This document shows positions 12,662 through 20,028 of a stretch of 20,141 nucleotides of DNA, piece after piece. Position numbers and translations under genes: made by a program. The stretch covers positions 1 to 20,141 of the forward strand of contig JBMNOY010000043.1 of the NCBI GenBank assembly GCA_050943315.1. Reading direction: 5' to 3'. How positions within the stretch are numbered: position 1 is the stretch's first letter; every line of letters begins with the position of its first letter. The DNA comes from JBDKUD01 sp050943315. GTDB lineage: Bacteria; Bacillota; Syntrophomonadia; Syntrophomonadales; Syntrophomonadaceae. A model generated the notes under the pieces. That model was not told the origin of the DNA. It did not search any database and saw only the letters and a list, made by a program, of their open reading frames with translations.

Positions 12662-13029
12662 TTTATCTCCTCCTTTGAGTACATAAAGTTAATTATCGCT
12701 AGTTCCCAATCTGTCCGGCCATACTCCGGCTCCAGCGGGCAAGAACTTATCCCCAACCGTCAGGCCGCGATTATTTTGTTTGACTAAAGCTATGTGCATC
12801 TGGCCACATGCCTTTAAGCATACTAACATATGTTGTATAGTTTACCACAAAATTAACCCACTATCCCCTGTTACAGGTTAAGAATTTTTATTACAGGCTA
12901 ACATTTAATGTTTAAATAGTTAATTTTTTGTCCACTTTTGGTGAAAACCCCTTGACTATTTCTGCCAACTCTGGTATTGTTTGTCCCAGAGGATGGTCGA
13001 AAGTTGTTGAAGAGGAGGATTATGCAAAA
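12662..13029. other. Divergent metG-abrB intergenic region
   Basis: About 370 nt with no gene. It holds the metG leader (minus) and the abrB promoter (plus, 12952-12980). A/T-rich DNA around 12835-12935 is the kind AbrB binds, so autoregulation is plausible. Symmetric elements include CCTGTTACAGG (about 12867-12877) and the imperfect hairpin at 12785-12814 with ATGTG/CACAT arms. I could not pick a convincing sigma-A promoter for metG. Confidence 0.5.
12952..12980 (+). promoter_or_regulatory. Sigma-A promoter of abrB
   Basis: -35 TTGACT (12952-12957), 17-nt spacer, -10 TATTGT (12975-12980). The predicted start near 12987 lies downstream of the earlier in-frame ATG at 12928, which excludes that start codon. 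Confidence 0.7.
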
Positions 13030-13281
13030 ATGATGAAATCCACAGGTGTAGTAAGAAAAGTAGATGAATTAGGTCGTATTGTAATTCCCATCGAGCTTAG
13101 GCGTACAATGGGAATTGAAGAAAAGGATGCTCTGGAGATTTATGTTGATAACGAAAAGATTATCCTTAAGAAATACGAACCTGCTTGCATATTCTGTGGC
13201 AATGCCGAAGATGTTGTTGTTTGTAAGGGCAAGAACCTGTGTCGCAGTTGCCTGACCGAGCTTGTCAAAGAGGTTGGCTAA
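13030..13281 (+). CDS. abrB: AbrB-family transition-state regulator
   Basis: DNA-binding regulator of the transition to stationary phase and sporulation. The 83 residues begin with the swapped-hairpin AbrB/SpoVT domain (STGVVRKVDELGRIVIPIELRR, then GIEEKDALEIYVD). After residue 50 comes a zinc-ribbon-like tail with C53-x2-C56 and C71-x2-C74 plus an extra C65, common in AbrB of clostridia and Peptococcaceae but absent from Bacillus AbrB. I start at the ATG doublet at 13030/13033. AGAGGAGG lies at 13011-13018, slightly distant (11 nt). Longer in-frame starts lie upstream of the promoter. It is the only plus-strand gene, divergent from metG and convergent with rsmI, in the same place as in Bacillus. 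Confidence 0.95.
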   Translation: MMKSTGVVRKVDELGRIVIPIELRRTMGIEEKDALEIYVDNEKIILKKYEPACIFCGNAEDVVVCKGKNLCRSCLTELVKEVG

Positions 13282-13292
13282 TATATATTAGC
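13277..13292. repeat. 16-bp perfect palindrome at the abrB/rsmI junction
   Basis: GCTAATATATATTAGC is fully self-complementary. It contains the abrB stop codon (13279-13281) and lies 5 nt before the rsmI stop on the other strand. As RNA it would be a short stem from either side, but no U-tract follows, so its role as a bidirectional terminator is doubtful. Confidence 0.6.
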
Positions 13293-13297
13293 GATAT

Positions 13298-14137
13298 TTA
13301 CATATCCCTAAATTTATCGACATAATGGTTATAAATTGTCGACTTGCTTATGTGGTACTCAGAAGCTTTCATTTTGAAGGCTTCTTTTTTTTCGTATCCC
13401 CGGGCGATTAATTGGTCTACTTCCCTGGCTATTCTGTCCAGATCGGGAGAGGCATCTATTTCTTCTGTTTTTCCTGCTACCAGTATACATATTTCTCCTC
13501 GGGGGGAGTGTTCTATAAAATGATTTTTAACCATCTCCAGCCGGTTGCGGATAATCTCTTCATGGGTCTTGGTAAGTTCGCGAGCTACTACTACCTGGCG
13601 CTCCGGTCCCAGTATTTCTTCCATATCTACCAGAGTATCCACCAGCCGGTGGGGGGCTTCGTAGAAAATGACGGTTCTTTTTTCCCTGGCCAGCTGTTGT
13701 AATACTTCTTTGCGCCGGTTACGGCGATTGGGAAGAAATCCGGCAAATATGAAGCTGGTACTGTCCAGGCCGGAAACAGCCAGAGCTGTTGTTAGTGCCG
13801 AGGGTCCGGGTATAATTTCTATACTTATATCTTCCTCAATAGCCTTTTGTACCAATTTCTGTCCCGGATCTGATATGGAAGGCATTCCTGCGTCGGAGAC
13901 GACAGCAATATTCTTGCCATTTTCCAGTTCACGCAGCAGGTAATCTTCCTTACTTTTATCACTGTGCTGGTGGTAGCTGACCAGTTTATTCTTTATCTTA
14001 TAACGATTTAACAGTTTGAGAGTATGGCGGGTATCTTCGCAGGCAATGATATCAACCTGGCGCAGGGTCTTGAGCAGGCGGATACTGACATCTTCAAGGT
14101 TACCTATAGGTGTTGCACATAAAAACAGTTTACCCAA
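13298..14137 (-). CDS. rsmI: 16S rRNA (cytidine-1402 2'-O)-methyltransferase RsmI
   Basis: Methylates the 2'-hydroxyl of C1402 in the decoding centre of 16S rRNA using SAM. The 279 residues match the tetrapyrrole-methylase-fold family: LFLCATPIGNLEDVSIR at the N-terminus, CEDTRHT near 34-40, VVSDAGMPSISDPG near 79-92, PGPSAL near 110, and EAPHR near 161. The start is TTG at 14137 with AAGGGGG six nt upstream; no better ATG fits the conserved N-terminus. It follows trmN6 by 14 nt and is the last gene of the yaaO-to-rsmI cluster, converging on abrB. The same order occurs in Bacillus, where yazA lies between the two; no yazA-like gene is present here. Confidence 0.96.
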   Translation of the reverse strand: MGKLFLCATPIGNLEDVSIRLLKTLRQVDIIACEDTRHTLKLLNRYKIKNKLVSYHQHSDKSKEDYLLRELENGKNIAVVSDAGMPSISDPGQKLVQKAIEEDISIEIIPGPSALTTALAVSGLDSTSFIFAGFLPNRRNRRKEVLQQLAREKRTVIFYEAPHRLVDTLVDMEEILGPERQVVVARELTKTHEEIIRNRLEMVKNHFIEHSPRGEICILVAGKTEEIDASPDLDRIAREVDQLIARGYEKKEAFKMKASEYHISKSTIYNHYVDKFRDM

Positions 14138-14151
14138 TGATATCCCCCTTC

Positions 14152-14901
14152 TCAGCCATAATAAATCGCTAACAATTGCTGCGTGTACTGTCCTGGCTGT
14201 TGGTAAATAATTAAAGGTGGTAAAATCTTAAGGTCTGAGCGGGCTCCCTTTTGACCTTCCACCAGTACCTGTTTAGCTTCTTTATCCGGTAAGGAATGCA
14301 CTGTCTGTAATCTCCTGACACCGATGTTGTTACGCCTTAATTCCTGCATAATCTCCGGCAACCGGCTGGCTCGCTGAATAAGCGCAAAATTCCCCCCGGG
14401 CCGCAGGATATGGCCGGCCTGGCTTACTAACTCACTTAAGGTCAGGTTAAGTTCATGCCGCGCCCCGGCTTCTTCCGGGTTATTGCTTATCTTACCCTCG
14501 TTTTTTCTCCAGAAAGGAGGATTACTGATAACTAAATCAGCACATCCCCCCTGCCATTCCTTCTGTATATTTCTGATATCCATATTGAGTATTTCCACTC
14601 TATCCGCGAGCATATTAATCTGTATACTGCGGCGCGACCTGTCCACCATCTGGGGTTGAATCTCCACCCCGGTTATCCGCGCGGATGGCTTTCTTTGGGA
14701 AAGTATCAGGGGAATAACTCCGTTTCCCGAACCTAGATCGACTATATTTTCCGCCTGCCGCAGATCAGCGAAATGAGCCAGGATTACCGAATCCAGTGAG
14801 AAGCGGTATCCTGTCCGGGGTTGGATTATTTTTAGGCCATTTATAATAAGATCATCCAGACTCTCATCATCTCTAACCAGCCCTGGCATAATTTCTGACA
14901 C
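14152..14901 (-). CDS. TrmN6-like tRNA adenine-N6 methyltransferase (YabB)
   Basis: Class I SAM-dependent methyltransferase like E. coli TrmN6/YfiC, which makes N6-methyladenosine at position 37 of tRNA-Val. The 249 residues show the SAM motif DLGSGNG (55-61), the acidic strand end GVE (78-80), and the amino-methyltransferase catalytic motif NPPF (127-130) preceded by ADLVIS. This places it among N6-adenine or guanine-N2 methyltransferases. The tRNA target is taken from the family and not visible in sequence. The start is a GTG at 14901 with AAGGAG about 8 nt upstream, 5 nt after the yabA stop. It is equivalent to B. subtilis yabB. Confidence 0.88.
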   Translation of the reverse strand: MSEIMPGLVRDDESLDDLIINGLKIIQPRTGYRFSLDSVILAHFADLRQAENIVDLGSGNGVIPLILSQRKPSARITGVEIQPQMVDRSRRSIQINMLADRVEILNMDIRNIQKEWQGGCADLVISNPPFWRKNEGKISNNPEEAGARHELNLTLSELVSQAGHILRPGGNFALIQRASRLPEIMQELRRNNIGVRRLQTVHSLPDKEAKQVLVEGQKGARSDLKILPPLIIYQQPGQYTQQLLAIYYG

Positions 14902-14906
14902 TGGGA

Positions 14907-15179
14907 TTACTCCTTTTCAATAAAGGCGATACAAAACAGGCAGTCCTCGCTGCGCGGTTCACCGTAAGCCATGGGACAAACATGGTATCCCTGCTGATAT
15001 ATCTTTCCTATGTTCTCATAGCCTTCAGCCTGAAACTTAAGGCTGGCGGGAAGCGGCTCACTGGTCTCCTCCTGGTTGTTCAGCGTTTGTTCCAGCCGGG
15101 CTACTTTCTCCTTCAGGTCTCCTATCTCCAGAATCATTTCCCTGATCAGTGTTTTTAATTCCTGCACCGTTTGTTCCAT
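14907..15179 (-). CDS. yabA: DNA replication initiation control protein YabA
   Basis: Negative regulator of replication initiation that contacts DnaA and the beta clamp in Bacillus. The 90 residues have the family layout: an N-terminal leucine-rich coiled coil for tetramerisation (residues about 2-33), an acidic/Pro linker, and a C-terminal zinc domain with the ligands H66, C68, C80 and C83 (HVC...CLFC). I start at the ATG at 15179 with GGGAGGAGG 6 nt upstream. An in-frame extension to 15224 lacks family conservation. Its first 40 codons overlap the end of ricT in a different frame, a 122-nt overlap that is unusually long. Neighbours tmk and holB tie it to the replication cluster. Confidence 0.94.
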   Translation of the reverse strand: MEQTVQELKTLIREMILEIGDLKEKVARLEQTLNNQEETSEPLPASLKFQAEGYENIGKIYQQGYHVCPMAYGEPRSEDCLFCIAFIEKE

Positions 15180-15843
15180 TTTTGTCCTCCTCCCGTTGCC
15201 CGGGGTCATACAATTCGGATTCATATTTTAAACAGCACATCAAACGGCCGCAAATACCGGAGATCTTAGTAGGGTTTAGAGATAGGTTCTGTTCTTTGGC
15301 CATCCGTATTGACACTGGTTCAAATTCACCCAGGAAATTATTGCAGCAGAGAATACGTCCGCAGGTACCTATCCCTCCCAGCATTTTAGCCTCATCCCGG
15401 ACACCGATTTGTCTAAGTTCAATACGGGTCTTAAAAATAGAAGCCAGGTCTTTAACTAGTTCCCGGAAATCAACCCGGCCTTCGGCAGTAAAATAAAAAA
15501 TTATTTTCCCCATATCAAATGTATATTCGACATCAATCAACCGCATAGGGAGCTGGTGTTCCGATACCTTTTTGCGGCATATTTCCAGCGCTTCTTTTTC
15601 TTTGCTTTTGTTTTTCGCGAAGGTTGCTTTATCCTCCGGAGTGGCTTTGCGAATAACCTTTTTCAGCGGTAATACTAAAAGATCTTCGCTTAGATTTCTC
15701 TTGCCCACCGCTACATAGCCAAACTCTATACCCCGGATGGTTTCTACTATAACCGCATCATCAGTGGTAAGTTCCATATCCTCACATTCAAAATGGTATA
15801 TTTTCCCAGCCGGTTTAAACCGGACTCCTACTACCCATGGCAT
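15058..15843 (-). CDS. ricT: RicT / YaaT (PSP1 domain) protein
   Basis: Subunit of the RicA-RicF-RicT (YmcA-YlbF-YaaT) complex, which in Bacillus carries iron-sulfur clusters and promotes RNase Y-dependent mRNA maturation and the sporulation phosphorelay. The 261 residues have the PSP1 domain and the conserved cysteines C161, C166, C167, C198, C203 and C204 in GTCGRILCC and GICGRLMCC. I start at the ATG at 15843 (MPWVVGVRF), with GAGGAG 8 nt upstream; the GTG at 15852 lies inside that Shine-Dalgarno. The last 40 residues are Gly/Asp/Asn/Glu-rich, look disordered, and are encoded by the segment shared with yabA in another frame. It follows holB by 50 nt. Confidence 0.93.
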   Translation of the reverse strand: MPWVVGVRFKPAGKIYHFECEDMELTTDDAVIVETIRGIEFGYVAVGKRNLSEDLLVLPLKKVIRKATPEDKATFAKNKSKEKEALEICRKKVSEHQLPMRLIDVEYTFDMGKIIFYFTAEGRVDFRELVKDLASIFKTRIELRQIGVRDEAKMLGGIGTCGRILCCNNFLGEFEPVSIRMAKEQNLSLNPTKISGICGRLMCCLKYESELYDPGQREEDKNGTNGAGIKNTDQGNDSGDRRPEGESSPAGTNAEQPGGDQ

Positions 15844-15893
15844 TCCATCCACTCCTCATTTTCCTGTTATATTTATCTCTTAGGAGTATATTT

Positions 15894-16853
15894 CTAATTT
15901 AAGGCTTCAAAAACCTCGTAAGATATATTGGTACTTAACAAGAGTGAGTTAACATTAGTACGAAAATATCCCTTAAGGTCATTTATACGTTTAAGAGCAG
16001 TCTCAATTTTGTTAGGATCGATTTCAGGTATAGACCTTATCATATCAATATTATCGGGTATTGCCAATAAATGTTGCTGCTTAGTCAACTGGTATATATA
16101 TACATCCCGTAATACGGTCTCCATCACACTGGCATACAGACGCGGATCAACCTGCATCTTCTCAGCCAGTGTGAAAATATAATCATAGTGGCCGCGGCTA
16201 AACTCCTGGAGCATGTTTTGCATGGTACTCCACACGCTGGTGAAATCTACATTGGTGCTGAATTCCCTAGCTCGTCCAATACTTCCCTGGGCCAGGCGGG
16301 CGGCTTGATGAGCCCGGTCAGGATCAATCCCCTGGTTTATCAAAAATCTTTCCACTATATTATCGGGCAGCGCAAATAGTCTTACTATTTGGCAGCGGGA
16401 AAGAATAGTAGGCAAAACGTTTAGTTCATCCGATACTAAAATAATTACTGTATAGGCAGGAGGTTCTTCCAAGGTCTTAAGTATGGCATTGGCAGCCTCC
16501 AGGCTCATCCGGGAACTATCCTTGATAATAACCACCTTGCGGTCCGAGCGGAAAGGCTTGAGCGCCAGCCACGGCTCCATTTCCCTGGTAATCTGCTCTT
16601 TGCCGATTAAGGTCTTATTTTCAGGTTTACTAATAATCATAAGATCAGGATGAACATTATCTTTGATAAACATTCCCGCCTGGGGGTCCGCTGCTGCTAA
16701 CAAGGTATATGCAAAGGCCAGGGCAATACTAGTTTTACCCACCCCTTCCGGTCCGGCCAGAAGATAGGCATGGCTTACATTGCCGGCCGCAATGCTGCTT
16801 TTTAAGAGATTAACTACTTTATCTTGTCCTACTATCCCGGAAAAAAAGTCCAA
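15894..16853 (-). CDS. holB: DNA polymerase III delta-prime subunit HolB
   Basis: Clamp-loader subunit that helps load the sliding clamp. The 319 residues open with DFFSGIVGQDKVV, then a Walker A GPEGVGKT (34-41), NVHPDL, the partly degenerate Walker B/ILKTLEEPP region, and the sensor-1 SRC motif (ILSRCQIVRLF). The C-terminal helical domain is present. The four Cys zinc module that usually follows Walker A in E. coli and Bacillus is missing: no Cys lies between residues 42 and 67. The start is a TTG at 16853 with AGAGG about 8 nt upstream. It follows yaaR by 12 nt and precedes ricT, as in Bacillus. Confidence 0.93.
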   Translation of the reverse strand: MDFFSGIVGQDKVVNLLKSSIAAGNVSHAYLLAGPEGVGKTSIALAFAYTLLAAADPQAGMFIKDNVHPDLMIISKPENKTLIGKEQITREMEPWLALKPFRSDRKVVIIKDSSRMSLEAANAILKTLEEPPAYTVIILVSDELNVLPTILSRCQIVRLFALPDNIVERFLINQGIDPDRAHQAARLAQGSIGRAREFSTNVDFTSVWSTMQNMLQEFSRGHYDYIFTLAEKMQVDPRLYASVMETVLRDVYIYQLTKQQHLLAIPDNIDMIRSIPEIDPNKIETALKRINDLKGYFRTNVNSLLLSTNISYEVFEALN

Positions 16854-16865
16854 TTTTAAAACCTC

Positions 16866-17309
16866 TCAAACCATTAAATCAACTAACATACCTCTTATTT
16901 TGTCCATTGTTTCCAGTATTTCAACCGGTTCTTTAGCCTTGCTCACAAAATCGCTGATTAGTTTTTCCACTTCGGTATTAATGGTATCTATGGTGACCAG
17001 CAGTGTCCTCCCCCGGCGATTTCGCCCTCGCTGCTGTTTTACAGCATAGGCCTGATTACATGCTTCCTGTAAAAAGTTTTTAACTAATTTTTTATACAGC
17101 ATAAGATCATTGATATTTAAGTTTTTACTCAGCCTATCATTTACCCGGTCCATTTCAGTCAGTATTTCCTGTAACTGCAGGGTCCTATCGCGGTGATAGG
17201 ATAATTCTTGCTCAAAAGAGGATTTTTCTCCTTTGGAAACGCCCTTAAGATAAGACTTTCCGGTGGCTGCATATCGATCCAGACGTCCCTTACCGCGCTC
17301 TATTTTCAT
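16866..17309 (-). CDS. yaaR: YaaR family (DUF327) protein
   Basis: Conserved Firmicute protein of unknown function, always in the tmk-holB neighbourhood. The 147 residues are mostly helical. Family features include FEQELSYHR near 32-40, a long amphipathic region LQEILTEMDRVNDRLSKN, and YKKLVKNFLQEACNQAYAVKQQRG near 72-95, followed by DTINTEVEKLISDF. It has no membrane segment or signal peptide. The ATG at 17309 directly abuts the tmk TAA at 17310-17312, with GAGG inside the tmk tail, so the two are coupled. Bacillus has yaaQ between tmk and yaaR; here it is missing. Confidence 0.88.
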   Translation of the reverse strand: MKIERGKGRLDRYAATGKSYLKGVSKGEKSSFEQELSYHRDRTLQLQEILTEMDRVNDRLSKNLNINDLMLYKKLVKNFLQEACNQAYAVKQQRGRNRRGRTLLVTIDTINTEVEKLISDFVSKAKEPVEILETMDKIRGMLVDLMV

Positions 17310-17948
17310 TTATAATACCTCTTGGCCGGAAAGGGCGGAGCCCACCAGAACCGAAGCCAGCTTAACAACCTCAGCCAGGTTTAACCCGGCATTAATTATT
17401 TTGATTCGTCCCGGGTCATGTCGGGCCAAATACAAGTAACCTTCTCTGACCCGCCTCTGAAATTCTATTCCTTCTTTCTCCAGCCGGTCGGGAATATCCT
17501 TGTACCGCCTTTGCTGACCCTGGGCCGGATCAACATCCAGTAATAGTGTTAAATCCGGGAAAAGTCCTCCGGTACATAGTTCATTTAGCCGGGTAAGGAA
17601 TTCTACATCCAGCCCCCGGCCAAATCCCTGATAGGCAACCGTTGAGTCCAGGAATCGATCAGCTAAGACAATCTTTCCCTGTGCTAAAGCCGGGCGAATT
17701 ACTTCTTCTACCACCTGGCTGCGTGCCGCCGCATAGAGCAAAGCTTCCGTACGCGGTAGTATTCCTTCATTGCGTACATCCAGCAACAAGTCGCGAATTT
17801 GTTCGGAAATCGCCGTCCCTCCGGGCTCGCGGATATTAACGACCTCCAGTCCCTGGTTCTTAATATAATTAAGCAAAGCTAGGCTAAGGGTAGTCTTGCC
17901 TGATCCATCTATCCCTTCCAGGCTGATGAAAATACCTCTAGAACTCAT
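17310..17948 (-). CDS. tmk: Thymidylate kinase Tmk
   Basis: Phosphorylates dTMP to dTDP with ATP for DNA precursor supply. The 212 residues show the P-loop EGIDGSGKT (11-19), the REPGGT motif (about 40-45) and DRFLDSTVAYQGFGRGLD (about 97-114), which together are diagnostic. Length is normal. The ATG at 17948 has GAGGAAG about 6 nt upstream. It lies 48 nt after yaaO and abuts yaaR. Confidence 0.96.
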   Translation of the reverse strand: MSSRGIFISLEGIDGSGKTTLSLALLNYIKNQGLEVVNIREPGGTAISEQIRDLLLDVRNEGILPRTEALLYAAARSQVVEEVIRPALAQGKIVLADRFLDSTVAYQGFGRGLDVEFLTRLNELCTGGLFPDLTLLLDVDPAQGQQRRYKDIPDRLEKEGIEFQRRVREGYLYLARHDPGRIKIINAGLNLAEVVKLASVLVGSALSGQEVL

Positions 17949-17974
17949 TTTCTGCTTCCTCTCAGCAATTTAGC

Positions 17975-17993
17975 GTGACCTTAGTGCGGTCAC
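17975..17993. repeat. 6-bp inverted repeat between yaaO and tmk
   Basis: GTGACC (17975-17980) and GGTCAC (17988-17993) form a stem with a 7-nt loop in the 48-nt gap between the two genes. No T-run follows, so it is more likely an mRNA-processing or stability element than a terminator. Confidence 0.4.
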
Positions 17994-17996
17994 CGG

Positions 17997-19433
17997 TTAA
18001 CTTTCTTCCAGAACGGTGATATATTTCAGGGTGGGATCTTCCGGCCCGTGTAAATTGACTTTGATCTGCCCAAGATAGTTTAAGTACTCCCATACCTGAG
18101 GGGTTATAAGTTCACCGGGCAAGACACAGGGTATTCCCGGTGGATATGGTGCTATCATTTCACCAGCTACCCTATTAAGGCTTTCTTTTAACAAAACCCT
18201 CTTTTTCCCGGCCAGGAATGCCTGCCGGGGGCTCAGGATCACCTGGGGCTCAGGCGGCATGGCAACGGGAACTTGTGCTTTGCCCGCGGCCGAGTAAAAT
18301 CTGGCAATATCCTTAAGGGCATTATAGAAGCGTTGCCAATCATCCCGTTTATGAAACATAGAAAACATGGCCAGAATTATATTGTTTTCTGCCAACTCAA
18401 CTTGAATATGGTATTTCTGGCGCAGGATGTCAGCTATGGTTTGTCCCGATAATCCTGTTCCCTGTACAAAAATCAACACTTTCAAGGGGTCAAAGTCCTG
18501 TACCCCGGATATAGTCCTCAATTCGTTGCCCGGGCACCAGAAACCTTTTATTTTATTAACTTTTTCCCTGAATACCATGGCATACTCCCGGGCCTGGCCC
18601 AACAGCTCTTGACCTCTTTCCTCCATAAAACACCTGGCCAGATCAATAGAGGCCATAATCGGGTAGGAGGGACTGGTAGTAGTCATAAGACTGCAAGCTT
18701 GCCTTAGCCGTTCGTTGCCCAAAAGGGTATCGGCAATATGCAAACAGGCCCCCTGATTTAGTACCGGCAATGTCTTGTGAAGCCCGTTGACTGCTGCGTC
18801 TGCACCACCTTGCAAAGCTGAAGCAGGATACATTTTATGGAAAGGGAAATGGGCTCCGTGGGCTTCATCAACTACCAGCAACTTATTTAGAGCTTTCGTT
18901 GTGGAGGCGATTTCGCTAACAGCGCAGGTAGTTCCGTAATAACTGGGACTAGTAATAAAAACCACCTTCAGGCCAGGGTATGTGGCTAGTTTTTGCTCAA
19001 TATCAGCAACTTTTACGGCAAAAGCCACTCCCAGTCGGTTTTCTGCTTCAACCGGTATATAGACCGGCATGGCCCCCGATAAGACCATACCTGCATAAAA
19101 AGACCGGTGGGCATTACGCGGGACTAATACCTTTTCCTGATCCGAACATAAACCCATAAAAAGGGCCTGTATTCCCGAGGTAGCCCCATTAACTAAAAAA
19201 AAACTTTCAGCCGCACCAAATGCCCGGGCCAGAAACTGCCGCGCCGCTTCAATCTCCTGGCGGGGCAAATGTAAATCATCCAATCCGGGTACTTCCGTCA
19301 CATCAAATAGTGCTATACGGTTAAATTCACTTGCGGGTATACCCCTGCCTATATGCCCTGGCATATGCAGGCGGATATTTTTTTCCTCGGCATATTTTAA
19401 TAAAGCAGAGTATATGGGTGTGGCTGATGGCAA
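17997..19433 (-). CDS. Orn/Lys/Arg decarboxylase family protein (YaaO type)
   Basis: PLP-dependent fold-type I decarboxylase of the Orn/Lys/Arg group, similar to YaaO and SpeA of B. subtilis. The 478 residues contain HMPGHIGRG near 23-31, the DEAHGAH motif (189-195) that holds the PLP ring, and HK at 219-220 with K220 as the probable Schiff-base lysine (NGLHKTLPV). Substrate (arginine or lysine) cannot be read from sequence; a role in polyamine synthesis is the usual inference. The start is TTG at 19433 with AAGGAGA 7 nt upstream. It lies next to tmk as in Bacillus. A TATAAT with weak -35 (19477-19482) is the only promoter hint I see. Confidence 0.9.
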   Translation of the reverse strand: MPSATPIYSALLKYAEEKNIRLHMPGHIGRGIPASEFNRIALFDVTEVPGLDDLHLPRQEIEAARQFLARAFGAAESFFLVNGATSGIQALFMGLCSDQEKVLVPRNAHRSFYAGMVLSGAMPVYIPVEAENRLGVAFAVKVADIEQKLATYPGLKVVFITSPSYYGTTCAVSEIASTTKALNKLLVVDEAHGAHFPFHKMYPASALQGGADAAVNGLHKTLPVLNQGACLHIADTLLGNERLRQACSLMTTTSPSYPIMASIDLARCFMEERGQELLGQAREYAMVFREKVNKIKGFWCPGNELRTISGVQDFDPLKVLIFVQGTGLSGQTIADILRQKYHIQVELAENNIILAMFSMFHKRDDWQRFYNALKDIARFYSAAGKAQVPVAMPPEPQVILSPRQAFLAGKKRVLLKESLNRVAGEMIAPYPPGIPCVLPGELITPQVWEYLNYLGQIKVNLHGPEDPTLKYITVLEES

Positions 19434-19476
19434 TATAACGTCTCCTTAGCAGACAATTCTGGTCTTATTCCCGCAA

Positions 19477-19482
19477 ATTATA
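19477..19482 (-). promoter_or_regulatory. Candidate -10 box upstream of yaaO
   Basis: TATAAT on the minus strand, about 45 nt before the TTG start. At 17-nt spacing the -35 would be GATTTA, a poor match. It is listed because the 235-nt gap after the csfB terminator must contain the promoter of the eight-gene cluster. An imperfect hairpin (CTTAAGG/CCTTAAAG) also lies further upstream, near 19520-19545. Confidence 0.35.
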
Positions 19483-19642
19483 GGTAAAGGCACTTCAGCT
19501 AAATCTGATCTTATGCCTAACTTTAAGGCTATTCACCTTAAGCTAAATATACTCAATGTTGTGACCGGATTGAACTGTATAATTCTTTAAACCGGTGAAT
19601 ATGAATACTGCTACATTTATTCCTTGCATACTATTGTATAAT

Positions 19643-19675
19643 AATAAAAAAAAATAAGCATCTGGTGCTTATTTT
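19643..19675 (-). terminator. Intrinsic terminator overlapping the end of csfB
   Basis: On the minus strand AAAATAAGCA and TGCTTATTTT form a perfect 10-bp stem with a 5-nt loop, followed by a run of T. The upstream arm includes the csfB stop codon at 19669-19671. Confidence 0.92.
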
Positions 19676-19890
19676 AGAACCTGTTTTAATTTTTCCATTA
19701 ACATCCTATAATCCGGTGTACCAACTTTCACAACTACAATTTTCTGTTCGCACCTTGTGCATATAAATGCTTTCTTTAGTCTTATACCCCCCCTTATACC
19801 ACCTTCAGGTACCTGGTTACATATATGACATACCGGTAGTATTACCGCTTTTGACTCTTTTTTATTGCCGTCAACCTTTTGCCTATCCAT
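19669..19890 (-). CDS. csfB: Anti-sigma-G factor Gin (CsfB)
   Basis: Zinc-binding anti-sigma factor that prevents premature sigma-G (and stray sigma-E) activity during sporulation. The 73 residues have two CxxC knuckles (C21-C24 in PVCHICNQV, C44-C47 in FICTRC) separated by a basic Gly/Arg loop, then a C-terminal helix (YRMLMEKLKQVLK), as in the Gin family. ATG at 19890 has AGGGTG about 8 nt upstream. A sigma-F-like promoter lies at 19913-19943, consistent with the forespore expression known for csfB. It lies downstream of an rRNA operon and next to yaaO, as in Bacillus. Confidence 0.9.
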   Translation of the reverse strand: MDRQKVDGNKKESKAVILPVCHICNQVPEGGIRGGIRLKKAFICTRCEQKIVVVKVGTPDYRMLMEKLKQVLK

Positions 19891-19912
19891 TGTTTAACAC
19901 CCTTTTTTTAGT

Positions 19913-19943
19913 AATTATCCCCACAGCCGGTACCGGATTATAC
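19913..19943 (-). promoter_or_regulatory. Sigma-F-like forespore promoter of csfB
   Basis: On the minus strand GTATA (19943-19939) is followed by 16 nt and GGGGATAATT (19922-19913). This matches the sigma-F pattern GYWTA-N15/16-GGNRANAHTR at all but the last base. The start site near 19906 would give a very short leader. Confidence 0.6.
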
Positions 19944-20028
19944 CGGTGTACCTTACCATATGCGATAACTATTAAAAGTGTTAACAATGAAATATTTCTG
20001 ATGTTCACTTAGTGCAGAAAAAAATAAA

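Noticed and set aside
12662..12860. T-box or SAM riboswitch in the metG leader
   Set aside because: I found no AGGGUGGNACCGCG-type antiterminator motif, no specifier loop with a clear terminator, and no SAM-aptamer core. Only small imperfect hairpins are present.
12928..13029. Longer N-terminus for AbrB starting at 12928
   Set aside because: The promoter (TTGACT-17-TATTGT at 12952-12980) lies inside this extension, and the family starts at the ATG doublet at 13030/13033, which has a Shine-Dalgarno.
13277..13292. Bidirectional intrinsic terminator between abrB and rsmI
   Set aside because: The palindrome is perfect, but it is A/T-rich with no loop beyond the stem itself and no U-tract on either strand.
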